Origin: Anaerolineae bacterium
GTDB taxonomy: Bacteria; Chloroflexota; Anaerolineae; Caldilineales; Caldilineaceae
Direction: 5' to 3'
Assembly (NCBI GenBank): GCA_030432295.1
Contig: JAUIHI010000021.1
Location: forward strand, 57,753 to 121,752
DNA: 64,000 nucleotides
Part shown: positions 9,390-18,485 of the stretch, one piece after another
Position numbering within the stretch: the first letter of the stretch is position 1
How the letters are laid out: every line of letters starts with the position of its first letter
Made by a program: the position numbers and the translations under genes
The notes under the pieces: generated by a model
What the model was told of the DNA's origin: nothing
What the model saw: the letters and a program-made list of their open reading frames with translations, nothing else
Databases searched by the model: none

Positions 9390-10657
9390 GCCATCCTCGC
9401 ATTTGCCCGGCTACGCCGCACCGTCCACCAGAGCCAAATCCCGGCGGGCACGAGATTGAACCAGAACATCAGCCAGAGGGTAGCAGAGATGCCCAGATGG
9501 TCCAGCGCGATGCCGGTCCAGGCGGCACCGATGGCCGAGGCCAGGGCAAAGATGGCGAATTCGGTAGCGAAGACCCGTCCACGCACGGCAGCCGGCACGT
9601 TCTGTAGCAACAGTTGGGTGGCAAAGACCCAGACCACTCCGCCGCCAAAGCCCCGCAGAAACATCCCCAGATTGACGCTGTAAAAATCCGCCAGGGGTGC
9701 CAGGATCAGCAGACCGACCGACGTCAGCCCATAGAAAATCGTAATCGACTGGCGCAGGGGACCGTCCCGATCCCCACTCCACCAGCGGGCCACAATCGGC
9801 CCCATTCCCGTGCCAATGCCAAAGACGGTCAGAAATATACCCAGACTCAAGCTGCCCCCTTCACCGATCACAAAGACCTGCTCGGCAATCGCCACCTGCA
9901 CCACATTGAAGCCCCCAGCCACAGCCAGGGCAATCGCCCCCTTCTGGCAGGCAATCATCAGAATGTCCCGCTCCCGGTTCAGATAGCGCAACCCCTCCAC
10001 ATACTCGCCCAGGGCATCGCGGATACTTTTGCCCTGGCTTTTCTGCGTGGGCTGGGTTCGATAGCCCACCCGCCAAATAAAGAAGGCAGAGAGAAGGAAT
10101 GTCACAGCGTCCAGGGAAAAGGAGGTGTAGACGCCCCACGTCCCCGCCACCAGACCGCCAAGCGCTGCGCCAAAGGCCAGCATTACCGACCAGGTGGCAG
10201 AGATGAGCGCGTTGGCCGCGCCCAGCCGTTGGGGAGAGACCACATCGGGCAGAATGGCATTTTTGGCCGGGTCAAAGAAGCCGCTGACGCCCAGTTGCAG
10301 CGCGGTCAGCACATAGAGCAGCCAGACCATCTCGGCGCTGCGCACCAGCAGAAAACAGAGGACAATCCCAGCCCGCGCCAGATCGGCCACCACCAGAATC
10401 ATACGTCGGTCATAGCGGTCGGCTACCACACCGGCCAGCGGGCTGACCAGAAACGGGGCCAGCATCCGCACCACAAAGAGGCCGCTGATGGCCACCCCAG
10501 AGCCGGTGAGGGTCGCGATCAGTGCAGCCGAACCGATCAGATTGAACCAGTCTCCCAAGAGACTGACAACCTGGCCCAGCCAGAGATTGCGAAAGTCCGG
10601 GTTGGCCCGGATCAGTTCGACGTATTGATTGGAAGAGCGGGCAGTCGTTTGGGACAT
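9386..10657 (-). CDS. MFS transporter (EntS/DUF894-like)
   Basis: A 423-residue integral membrane protein with about 12 hydrophobic segments. MFS hallmarks are the loop 2-3 motif GVVADRYDRRMILVVADLAR and the opening NPDFRNLWLGQVVSLLGDWF, typical of the EntS-like exporter branch. Conserved PAKNAILPDVV follows segment 4. Substrate unknown; efflux of a small molecule is likely from the family. The stop overlaps the next gene's start (ATGA), so the secreted LysM-fasciclin gene downstream is probably translationally coupled. Confidence 0.88.
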   Translation of the reverse strand: MSQTTARSSNQYVELIRANPDFRNLWLGQVVSLLGDWFNLIGSAALIATLTGSGVAISGLFVVRMLAPFLVSPLAGVVADRYDRRMILVVADLARAGIVLCFLLVRSAEMVWLLYVLTALQLGVSGFFDPAKNAILPDVVSPQRLGAANALISATWSVMLAFGAALGGLVAGTWGVYTSFSLDAVTFLLSAFFIWRVGYRTQPTQKSQGKSIRDALGEYVEGLRYLNRERDILMIACQKGAIALAVAGGFNVVQVAIAEQVFVIGEGGSLSLGIFLTVFGIGTGMGPIVARWWSGDRDGPLRQSITIFYGLTSVGLLILAPLADFYSVNLGMFLRGFGGGVVWVFATQLLLQNVPAAVRGRVFATEFAIFALASAIGAAWTGIALDHLGISATLWLMFWFNLVPAGIWLWWTVRRSRANARMA

Positions 10658-10728
10658 AGCAGATGATAAAAGGATAAAGGGTTGAGGGAATGGATGAATG
10701 TGGGCTGCTCATCCCGTCACCCCTTCCC

Positions 10729-12270
10729 TTAAGGCGTCGGTGGGGAAAGCACCTGGTCAATCGTGTAGATCATTCCGTTGCTGGCGCTGATAGACGTTCC
10801 GCTCACCTGCGCGCCGTTGACCAACAGATCGCCGTTGGCCGTCCGTTCTGCCCGCACAGTCGAGCCTTCCAAAGTGGGGAGTTCGACCGCACCGGTCAGA
10901 GCGCTGGCATCAAAGGATTGGAGCAGGACGTGATAGGAAAGAATTCGCTCCAACACCTGCTTGTTTTCCATCCACATATCCAGGCTCGTCTCCAATACCG
11001 GGGCAAACGCAGCGTCGGATGGGACAAAGAGTGTGAAGGGGCCATCGGTCTCCAACAGCGCGAGCAGGCCCGTCGAATTCCACAAAGAGAGAAAGACGCT
11101 CTTGTCATTCGTCCCTTCCAGGGTGGGGACCACACCCACACTGCTGGTCTGCACAGCGACAGACGGCGCAGTTGCCTCCGATTGAGACGGGGCGCTGGCC
11201 GCGGCAACGGACGTAGCAGCCTGGGCGTTGCTGCCACCGGGCAAGCGCAGAACCTGGCCGACGCTTACGACATTGCAGTCACCCAGCCCATTGAGGGCGC
11301 AAATCTCCTGGAACCGCTGAAAGTCGCCGTAGAGCTTCTGGGCAATCGTTCCCAGAGTGTCGCCGGCAGCCACTGTATAGCTGTCGCCGACCGGGCCGGG
11401 GGCAGGCGCAGCCACATTCTGCGCGGACGCCACAGGGCTGCGTTCCTGGGTTGTGGTTGCAGCCGTGCCGCTTAGCTGGGCCACAGGTGGGGTGCGTAGC
11501 TGCTGGCCCACTTCAATCAGATTGCAATCCCCTATGCCATTATAACTACACAGACGGCTATAGAGCGACAAATCGCCATAGAGCGTCTGTGCGATAAGCC
11601 CCAGCGTGTCGCCCGCCTGGACTGTGTAAATCGAGTCTCCCCCCGTCTCCCGGCTCGCAGCTACGCTCTGGGTCTGGGCAGGCTTCGGCTGGGCTGGCTG
11701 CGGCTGGGCCGGCCGTGGTTGAACCTGTGCCGGGGCAGGAGCCACGGAACTGGCCGCCGGAATCGCGGCTGGTTCCTCCGCGGGCTGGCTGGGCGGGATT
11801 GCTTCCCCAGGAAAGCCACCATTTTCCACGGACAGACGGAAGTGCATGGGGATGTCTGTGTCATTGTAGATCACAACCGTATATTCCCCGGATGGCTGGT
11901 CGATCACAGCCACCAGTTCATTGGCCGCCCTGTCGGATGTCTGGCTGCCCGCGGCCAGATTATTATCGAGCAGACTGCCACCTGCAAAAAAGCGGCGCAA
12001 CCGGTCCCCATCCAACACAAAAAATCCGGATCGGCGGCGTAGTTCCTGCTGATCCTGGGGATCAAACGCCATTACAACCCGCATAGGCTGTCCCGGAATC
12101 AACGGCTGCACGGCTATATAGCGCTTATCCAGCGTGAGCGTGCCTTGAACAACCGCGTCCTCGGCGAATAGGGACTGGGCGGACAGGGGCCGGGCGGCCA
12201 GGTTGCGGAAAGGCAACAGAGTGGCAACCAGACACGCGACAAAAAGGAGAACCAATTTTGACTGCGCCAT
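10729..12270 (-). CDS. Secreted LysM-LysM-fasciclin protein, paralogue 2
   Basis: A 513-residue protein starting at ATG 12270 (MAQSKLVLLFVACLVATLL signal peptide). It has one copy of the unnamed module (about 40-150; MRVVMAFDPQDQQELRRR, YTVVIYNDTDIPMHFRLSVE), then an Ala/Pro/Gln-rich linker. Two LysM domains follow (YTVQAGDTLGLIAQTLYG about 215-262; YTVAAGDTLGTIAQKLYG about 297-343), each with a Cys pair such as LCSYNGIGDCN. The C-terminal FAS1 domain (about 390-513) has GPFTLFVPSDAAFAPVLE. The Cys pairs could form disulphides outside the cell. Compared with its paralogues it has lost a module and gained a LysM. Confidence 0.88.
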   Translation of the reverse strand: MAQSKLVLLFVACLVATLLPFRNLAARPLSAQSLFAEDAVVQGTLTLDKRYIAVQPLIPGQPMRVVMAFDPQDQQELRRRSGFFVLDGDRLRRFFAGGSLLDNNLAAGSQTSDRAANELVAVIDQPSGEYTVVIYNDTDIPMHFRLSVENGGFPGEAIPPSQPAEEPAAIPAASSVAPAPAQVQPRPAQPQPAQPKPAQTQSVAASRETGGDSIYTVQAGDTLGLIAQTLYGDLSLYSRLCSYNGIGDCNLIEVGQQLRTPPVAQLSGTAATTTQERSPVASAQNVAAPAPGPVGDSYTVAAGDTLGTIAQKLYGDFQRFQEICALNGLGDCNVVSVGQVLRLPGGSNAQAATSVAAASAPSQSEATAPSVAVQTSSVGVVPTLEGTNDKSVFLSLWNSTGLLALLETDGPFTLFVPSDAAFAPVLETSLDMWMENKQVLERILSYHVLLQSFDASALTGAVELPTLEGSTVRAERTANGDLLVNGAQVSGTSISASNGMIYTIDQVLSPPTP

Positions 12271-12351
12271 AAGACAATCGACCTTTTTCTATTTTTGTTT
12301 TATTTTGGTTCAACCGGATTTTGTGCGGTTGAACCGTTTGATTCAGTACAT

Positions 12352-14838
12352 CTATTTTGATTTTGCCAGCCCAACCACATCCAGACTGCCCCAGACCGAA
12401 CACTCATTCGTCCAGCGCTTGCGCAGACTGGTGTCGATCTGTCCGGAGGCCAGGGCGGCTTCTGTTTCGGCGCTGCAACGCAACTCCACACCGAAGCTGT
12501 GGGTGGTGCGTCCGGCGTCGCTGATGCGCGCCCGCAGATTCTTCAGTCCTTCCACCGCGGCGTGGATTTCCGCGTCCACCCGATCCCCCCGGCGCAGCGT
12601 GCCCTCTTCGCCGTCGGCTTTGCCGTCCTGCAGCCGCAGCAGACGCCAACGCCAGGTGATGGGGTCCCGCTCCTCCTCCTGAATCGCCAGCACATTCAGG
12701 GCGAAATCGGCTTTGCTGGTCAGGGCCTCTTTGTAGAATCGATGCACATCCCCAAAGGTACGGCTGAAACGGGCCGGGGGCAAGTCCTGGCGAACCTGGC
12801 GGCCATAGCTTTTGCTAGTCAACCGCTCGTCCAGAATTGCCACCACCCCTTTGTCATCCGTGCGGCGGATCAATCGGCCAAAGCCCTGTTTCAGGGCCAA
12901 GCCCATCAGCGGCAGCATATATTTGCCAAAGCTGCTGCCCTGGGCCGCCTCGTCCAGCACTTTCATACGCGCGCTGTGCAGGGGATCGCCGGGTGTGGGG
13001 AAGGGCATTTTGTCCAGCACCACCAGACTCAGATCGTCGCCGGGCAGGTCCACCCCTTCCCAAAAAGATTTTGTCGCCAACAGCACACTGTGGGGCGTCT
13101 CTTTGAACCACTCCAGCAGCGCGTCCCGGGGATAGTCGCCCTGGGCACGGATGGGCCAGACACTCTGGGCCAGGTCTTCGCGCACGTGCTGCAAGCCATT
13201 CCAATTGGTAAAGAGACAGAGCGCCCGTCCCCGGCTGGCCTCCAGCAGTCGCTCGATCTCAGCGGAGACTGCATTGTAGTAGACATCTTTGGCCCGCCAG
13301 TCGTAGGCAGGCAGGGAGGGCTGGTATAGCAGGGCCTGGCTGGGATAGTCGAAGACCGTATCCACCACCAGATCGATGGAGTCTTCCTCCACACCGCAGC
13401 GGGCTTTGAAATGCTCGAAGTGGCGGTCGGTGGCCAGGGTGGCGCTGGTGCAGATGACTGTCTTTTCTTCCAGCCCGAAGAGATATTCCTTCAGGAGACC
13501 GGCGGGGTCGATGGGCGCGGCGTGCAGACGCAGGCTGATGCGCTGTCCCCGCACCCGCTCGGCGTAGCGCACGATCCTCTCGTCATTTTTGCTGGTTGCC
13601 ACCGCCTCCAGTTTGGCATAGAGCGAACCCAACCCTTCCAGGGCCAGATCGTAATGGGCCTTGGCCTCGGCGTTGGGGTCTTTCGGATCAGGCGTGGGAG
13701 CGGCTGGCTCGTCGGCCTTCTGGTAGGGATTTTTCGTCCGCATCTCGTCCTGCAGGGCCTTGACCTGACCGGCCAGTTTCTTCAGTCCTTCCAAATCCGA
13801 TTCGACACGAAAGACATTGTCATTGCTCTGCTGATCCGCCTCGGAAAAGGCGAGGAGGCTCTGCATGCGCAGTTCGTCCAGCCGGTCCGCGTCCACGTGC
13901 TCTTTGAAGGTGTTGCGGGCCAGGAGTTGGGTCAGCGCGTAGTCGCTCACCTCCACTTCGTAGACAGAAGTGGCCGTAGACTCCAACTGATGGGCCTCGT
14001 CCACTATATAAATCGAACCTTCGGGCAGAATGCCGTAGCCCATTTCGCCCAATTGCAGGGCGGTGAGGAGCAGGTGGTGGTTGGTGATCAGTACCTGAGC
14101 CTGGCGGGCTTTGTCCCGCATAAAGTTGACGAAACAGGCGTCGTGGAAGTGGGGACAGTTGCGGTGGATGCAGTCGTCCGGGTAGCTGACCAGCCGGGGG
14201 CGCAGGTCGCTTTCCAGCAGAAAAGGCAGATCGTCCACGTCACCGGTGTCGGTCATCTCCAGCCATTTGTGCAAATAGGCGATCTGTTCGTTCTCCCGGT
14301 CGTACATCGCCAGCATCCGCTGCTCTTGCTGCTCCTTCTCCCATTTCAGGGTGCAGACAAAATTGCTGCGCCCTTTGACCAGCACCGCCGAAATCTCCTT
14401 CTTCAACACCTGACGCAGAAAGGGGATATCTTTGGCATAGAGCTGGCTTTGCAAGGATTTGTTGGCAGTGGCGATGACGACTGTGCGCCCGCTGAGCAGC
14501 GCGGGCAGGAGATAGGCGATGGATTTGCCTGTGCCGGTAGGGGCTTCGATGATGGCCGTACGTTTGTCCAACACAGCCTGCTTGACAGCCTCGGCCATCT
14601 GCAACTGGCTGGGGCGCAGTTCGTAGCCATCCAGCACCTGGGCCAGGGGACCATCCGCTCCGAAGAAGTCGGCCAGATTGGTCGTTTCCAGCAAAGAGGG
14701 ATGGTGCTGACGATCGCCCTCCTCCTCGTCGGCTGAGGGGTCATCCTCATCCATAAAATCCCAATCGCCAAAGGGATCGTCCAGGCTATCCACAGCCGCG
14801 TCGGGATCAAATTCGGGGGAGAAGGGGTCGCGTTGCAT
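12352..14838 (-). CDS. dinG: DinG-type ATP-dependent DNA helicase (XPD-like, Fe-S)
   Basis: An 828-residue superfamily-2 helicase. The P-loop APTGTGKS has Lys at 105, the DEAH box is at 280-283 (IYIVDEAHQLES), and late motifs include ATKSFWEGVDLPGDDLS and GFGRLIRRTDDKG. Cysteines 162, 223, 228 and 235 sit between motifs Ia and II, where DinG/XPD proteins bind a 4Fe-4S cluster. The first 45 residues are strongly acidic and probably disordered. Family role: 5'-3' unwinding of forked DNA or R-loops in repair. It lies between two secreted-protein genes with no obvious functional link. Confidence 0.92.
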   Translation of the reverse strand: MQRDPFSPEFDPDAAVDSLDDPFGDWDFMDEDDPSADEEEGDRQHHPSLLETTNLADFFGADGPLAQVLDGYELRPSQLQMAEAVKQAVLDKRTAIIEAPTGTGKSIAYLLPALLSGRTVVIATANKSLQSQLYAKDIPFLRQVLKKEISAVLVKGRSNFVCTLKWEKEQQEQRMLAMYDRENEQIAYLHKWLEMTDTGDVDDLPFLLESDLRPRLVSYPDDCIHRNCPHFHDACFVNFMRDKARQAQVLITNHHLLLTALQLGEMGYGILPEGSIYIVDEAHQLESTATSVYEVEVSDYALTQLLARNTFKEHVDADRLDELRMQSLLAFSEADQQSNDNVFRVESDLEGLKKLAGQVKALQDEMRTKNPYQKADEPAAPTPDPKDPNAEAKAHYDLALEGLGSLYAKLEAVATSKNDERIVRYAERVRGQRISLRLHAAPIDPAGLLKEYLFGLEEKTVICTSATLATDRHFEHFKARCGVEEDSIDLVVDTVFDYPSQALLYQPSLPAYDWRAKDVYYNAVSAEIERLLEASRGRALCLFTNWNGLQHVREDLAQSVWPIRAQGDYPRDALLEWFKETPHSVLLATKSFWEGVDLPGDDLSLVVLDKMPFPTPGDPLHSARMKVLDEAAQGSSFGKYMLPLMGLALKQGFGRLIRRTDDKGVVAILDERLTSKSYGRQVRQDLPPARFSRTFGDVHRFYKEALTSKADFALNVLAIQEEERDPITWRWRLLRLQDGKADGEEGTLRRGDRVDAEIHAAVEGLKNLRARISDAGRTTHSFGVELRCSAETEAALASGQIDTSLRKRWTNECSVWGSLDVVGLAKSK

Positions 14839-14876
14839 AGGCCACAGTCTAGCACAAATGTACGGTGATCACAAGC

Positions 14877-14917
14877 AAAAGCAACGCCCTCGCGCAGGGT
14901 GCGAGGGCGTTGCTTTT
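14877..14917. terminator. Bidirectional intrinsic terminator
   Basis: A GC-rich hairpin with arms AGCAACGCCCTCGC and GCGAGGGCGTTGCT around a 7-base loop, bounded by AAAA and TTTTT. It lies between the end of paralogue 3 and the start of dinG, so on the minus strand it would end paralogue 3 transcription before dinG. Confidence 0.85.
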
Positions 14918-14932
14918 TGGTATTAAATAACA

Positions 14933-14987
14933 GGTATTGGGTATTGGGTTATACACACGAACTATCGAATACCCAATACGCAATATC
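14933..14987. repeat. Phrase-type inverted repeat (GGTATTGGGTATTG)
   Basis: GGTATTGGGTATTGGGT faces ATACCCAATACGCAATATC across about 18 bases. It follows the stop of LysM-fasciclin paralogue 3. It lacks a T-tract and belongs to the phrase-repeat class seen at many gene ends here. Confidence 0.75.
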
Positions 14988-14989
14988 TT

Positions 14990-16876
14990 TTATTGGGCAG
15001 GCAACAGCACCGAGTCGATGACAAAGACTGTGCCGTTGCTGGCAGGCAGTTCGGCTGTGTTGACGTTGGCGCCGTTGACAGTGATATTGCCACCGGAAAC
15101 CCCAAAGGTGAGGTTCTCGCCCATCAGTGTGGTAACAGACATACCGTCGGTGATATTGGCCGCGGTCAGCTTCTGGGAAACCACATGGAATTGGAGCACC
15201 TGGGCCAACTGGGCCGTGTCAGCCAGCAGGGAATCCAGAGTCTTCTCCGGCAGGCCAGCAAAGGCCGCATCTGCCGGGGCGAAGAGGGTGAACGGACCAG
15301 CGCCCTTCAAACCGTCGGTCAGGTTGGAGAGGGAGAGGGCCAGGAGCAGAATCTCGAATTGCCGGGCATTGGTGGCAACGTCGATGATTGTGCCAGCGCC
15401 ACTGGCAGCCGGGGCTGTGGTCGTGGTCGTAACCGTCGTGGTCGCCTCAATGGGTGTGGTGGTGGTCGCCGGTTCGGTGGCGGCCACGGGTGTTGTGGCG
15501 GCAGCCGCCGGGGTCGCGGTGGCTGCAGGAGCTACCGCACCCGTGCCCAGTTCGGCTTGGGCGGGCACGTTAATCTCGTCACCAACTTCGATGCGGTCAC
15601 AATTCTCCAGATTATTGAAGGCGCAAAGCTCATCCCACAGGTTCACGTCGCCATAGGCGGCCCGGGCGATGGTGGCAATGGTGTCACCGGACGTGACCAC
15701 ATACACACTACCAGCAGCCACTGTCGGATCAGTGCTGGCTGTCGTTGCCGTTGCCGTCGTTGTTGTGGTTGTGGTTGCTGCGGCTGTACCCGCGGTTGCC
15801 GTTGTGGTGACAGCACCAGCCGCCATCATCGCCTGGGCGGTGTTGGACTGACCAGACGCGTCTACCAGCAGGCCATTCTTGACCGTCAGCGTGTAGGAGA
15901 CGGGGACAGTCGAGTCGTTGCCAACAATCACTGTATATCCCCGGAAGGGGGTATTGATAGTCGCCTGGAAAGTCTTCAGGCCATCCACTGTCGTCAGTGT
16001 GCCGGCGGCAGTGTTCTCTGCAAGGTTCGGGCCAGCACCGCTGCGGATCAAACGTTGGAACTGATCCGAGCTATAGACATAGAAATTGAAGCCGTTGTCC
16101 AATAGCTGCCGATCCTGGGGATCGTAGCTCATCGAGACATCTACACTCGCATTGGTGTCAGCCACCGAAAGATCGAAGTAGTGCTTGGAATATTGCTCCG
16201 GCAGATCGGCCTGCAATGATTCGGCCCGGGTGATGACGGGCACAGAGACAGCGGCCGCGGGGGCCGGGGTGGGCGTAGCGGTGGCAGTGACTGTCTCACT
16301 GACAGTCGTGCTGGCCTCAACCGTCGCAACGGTGGTCGCTGTTTCAGCCGCTGTTTCCTCGGTGGTGGCTACTTCCCGGGGCGCTGACGCATTCGTCACC
16401 TGCTCACCGGAATCGTCCACAATCAGCGCGTTCTCGGCGGTCAGGGTGTAGTCCAGGGCTGTGTTGGAGTCGTTATAGGTCACCACACTGAATGTACCGA
16501 CCGGATCGCTGATGATCGCGATCTTTTGCTTCAGGCCACTGCTGCTGTCCAGCGCGCCTGCGGCCAGGTTGGTTTCATTCGCAGAGGCACCCCGGATAAA
16601 TCGGCCAAAGCCCTCCTCGTTGAAGATATAGAAGCCCGATCCGCCATCCAGGGCAGAGCTGTCCTGGCGGTAGTCCATCACCACTTTGACGGATTTGGTC
16701 GGGTCCAAGACCTTTAGCCCCAAGTAGTGCTTGGAGCCTGTATCACTCAAGAGACCCCGTACGCTGCTGGCAGCCACCGTCGTACTCTGTGCGCTGACGA
16801 CGGGGACAATTGCCCCCACCAACAGAGCCACAAGCACAAGCAGGCTGACAGCCTTACTCATCGATTTCGTTTTCAT
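14990..16876 (-). CDS. Secreted LysM-fasciclin protein, paralogue 3
   Basis: A 628-residue protein. I start it at ATG 16876 because GGAGG lies seven bases upstream; a TTG 12 bases earlier falls on that ribosome site. The signal peptide ends near VVSAQS. Two unnamed modules (about 32-150 and 218-330; FNFYVYSSDQFQRLI, YTVIVGNDSTVPVSYTLTVK) are joined by Thr/Ala/Val-rich linkers that look disordered and glycosylatable. One LysM follows (VVTSGDTIATIARAAYGDVN), then a C-terminal FAS1 domain (GPFTLFAPADAAFAGLPEKT). It is the longest of three paralogues and has its own terminator. Probable role: envelope-bound adhesin. Confidence 0.9.
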   Translation of the reverse strand: MKTKSMSKAVSLLVLVALLVGAIVPVVSAQSTTVAASSVRGLLSDTGSKHYLGLKVLDPTKSVKVVMDYRQDSSALDGGSGFYIFNEEGFGRFIRGASANETNLAAGALDSSSGLKQKIAIISDPVGTFSVVTYNDSNTALDYTLTAENALIVDDSGEQVTNASAPREVATTEETAAETATTVATVEASTTVSETVTATATPTPAPAAAVSVPVITRAESLQADLPEQYSKHYFDLSVADTNASVDVSMSYDPQDRQLLDNGFNFYVYSSDQFQRLIRSGAGPNLAENTAAGTLTTVDGLKTFQATINTPFRGYTVIVGNDSTVPVSYTLTVKNGLLVDASGQSNTAQAMMAAGAVTTTATAGTAAATTTTTTTATATTASTDPTVAAGSVYVVTSGDTIATIARAAYGDVNLWDELCAFNNLENCDRIEVGDEINVPAQAELGTGAVAPAATATPAAAATTPVAATEPATTTTPIEATTTVTTTTTAPAASGAGTIIDVATNARQFEILLLALSLSNLTDGLKGAGPFTLFAPADAAFAGLPEKTLDSLLADTAQLAQVLQFHVVSQKLTAANITDGMSVTTLMGENLTFGVSGGNITVNGANVNTAELPASNGTVFVIDSVLLPAQ

Positions 16877-17090
16877 CGTTTCCTCCAAAGGAAATTGGTC
16901 ATACTAATGCCGGACAGAATGTCGAATGCTGTCTGCGGCAAATGAAAATCAAACAACCTACGGCCACAATACAATCAAAATTCCGAACCAACTTCACCAC
17001 AAGAACGCTGGTCCACAGTCGATTATTATACTATTGGATGGCCTTGCATCCAACTCTGCCCGACGGCAACTGCTGCCGAAATCTATCTTT

Positions 17091-18371
17091 CTAGCGGTGG
17101 GGAGAGGGCGGCGGTGTAGCCGTAGGCAGAGCGACAAGCAATCGTCGGATAAACGCATCCTCATAATTCCCGTCCCACTGCACCAGCCGCACTCGCACAT
17201 CGTAGCGCCCTGGCACAACCTGGCCCAGATTAATCCGGGCGATCAGATTGTCCAAAACCTGATAGTCTCCGGTGAAGAGCAGCAGCCAATCCCGCTGGTC
17301 ATCTGGCTTGCCGTCGGTCCTGGCCCAATAGAGTTCCCAGCGCCCCAGGCGGGGATGAACCAGCGTCCCCCAAATGTCCATCTGTCCCGAAACCAGGCTG
17401 CCCGGCCTGGGCTGGGTCAGGTGGAGGGTCGGCCCGCTGCTGACCAGGGACTGATCGTTTTCCACTGTCAGCTCCCGCACAAAATACTCGTCGTAGTTGC
17501 TGTCGGCGTAGACAATGCGCAGACGCAGATCGTAGCGGTCATTGGCAAGCCGGGACGTATCCAGCCGGTAGATCACATCCTGAAAATACTGCTGCTGGCT
17601 GGAATAGAGCCACTGCCAATCGTCCATACCCGCCCGGGAGTAGTAGAGTTCGTAGCGCTGAAAACGCTTGCCCTCCCGGCTGTTGACTGTCCCCACAATC
17701 TGTTGAACGCTTTTCAGCCCATCCCCGTTCCGCGGTTCGTAGAGGCCCTGACCACCCGGCACAAAGCTGCTGTAATCGGGGGTAAGCGTAGGCGTGGGCG
17801 TCTCCAGCGGGGAGGTATCCGGTGGCACTTCGCCCTCGGCCAATACCCGTGTGGCTGTAGGCGTGGGGGTGGGCGGGTTGATGTTGCGAATCTCCACACC
17901 CCGCACAAAAGTTTCCGTATAGTTGCTACGCTGATTGACACTGCGCAGACGCAGATCGTAGAAGTCGTCGGGTAGCTGGCGGGAGTCGAAAGTGTAGAAT
18001 ACGCCCTCCCGCACCACAGCGGTGTCGGCTGTCAGCCAACTCCACTGCTCGCTGCCAGCCGGTGCAATGTGAAGCTGGAACTCCCGGTAGAGGTCCAGAT
18101 AGGCCGTCCCCTCGATCTTCACAAACCCGATCAGTATGTCATCCCCGGTGGGGAAGGTGATCTCCGTGCGCACGGGCGGTTTGGTCGGTGTGACTGTGGG
18201 CGTGGGTGTGATGGTAGGGGTAAAGGTCTCTGTGACCGTCGGCAAAGGCGTCTCTGTCTCAAAATCCTGGCTGGCCGGGGCCGCGCTGATGGTATGGGAT
18301 GCCCAGGCCGTGACGCCGAGAGCCAGCAGAGCAACCAATAATAGGGAGAGTGTGCGAGAATGCGGGTGCAT
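17091..18371 (-). CDS. Secreted protein with three related beta modules
   Basis: A 426-residue exported protein of unknown function. A signal peptide (LLLVALLALGVTAWASHTIS) is followed by a Thr/Pro stalk (TFTPTITPTPTVTPT). Three modules of about 90-100 residues share the pattern W-W-L ... YDLRLR-V ... NY-E-FVR: DDFYDLRLRSVNQRSNY, NDRYDLRLRIVYADSNY and PGRYDVRVRLVQWDGNY. The first two are separated by a second Pro/Thr linker. The modules look like extracellular Ig- or FN3-like folds, but I do not recognise a named family. There is no LPXTG or transmembrane anchor. A terminator-like palindrome separates it from the upstream PBP gene. Confidence 0.75.
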   Translation of the reverse strand: MHPHSRTLSLLLVALLALGVTAWASHTISAAPASQDFETETPLPTVTETFTPTITPTPTVTPTKPPVRTEITFPTGDDILIGFVKIEGTAYLDLYREFQLHIAPAGSEQWSWLTADTAVVREGVFYTFDSRQLPDDFYDLRLRSVNQRSNYTETFVRGVEIRNINPPTPTPTATRVLAEGEVPPDTSPLETPTPTLTPDYSSFVPGGQGLYEPRNGDGLKSVQQIVGTVNSREGKRFQRYELYYSRAGMDDWQWLYSSQQQYFQDVIYRLDTSRLANDRYDLRLRIVYADSNYDEYFVRELTVENDQSLVSSGPTLHLTQPRPGSLVSGQMDIWGTLVHPRLGRWELYWARTDGKPDDQRDWLLLFTGDYQVLDNLIARINLGQVVPGRYDVRVRLVQWDGNYEDAFIRRLLVALPTATPPPSPHR

Positions 18372-18394
18372 GTGGCTTATTCTACGACTCCAAT

Positions 18395-18464
18395 AAAAAA
18401 CCGAGTTTTTGGCGAGAGTGACCGGGAATCCCCACGATGGCTCGGCCCTAAAAACTCGGTTTTT
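18395..18464 (-). terminator. Terminator-like palindrome after the PBP gene
   Basis: AAAAAACCGAGTTTTT (18395-18410) faces AAAAACTCGGTTTTT (18450-18464) with about 39 bases between. Read on the minus strand it ends in TTTTTT, so it can terminate the PBP transcript before the next secreted-protein gene. The long loop is unusual for an intrinsic terminator. Confidence 0.6.
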
Positions 18465-18485
18465 GCGCTTCTTATGCTGGCTTTT

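Noticed and set aside
16926..17975. A 349-codon plus-strand frame beside paralogue 3
   Set aside because: Antisense to the three-module secreted protein, which has a signal peptide and internal repeats.
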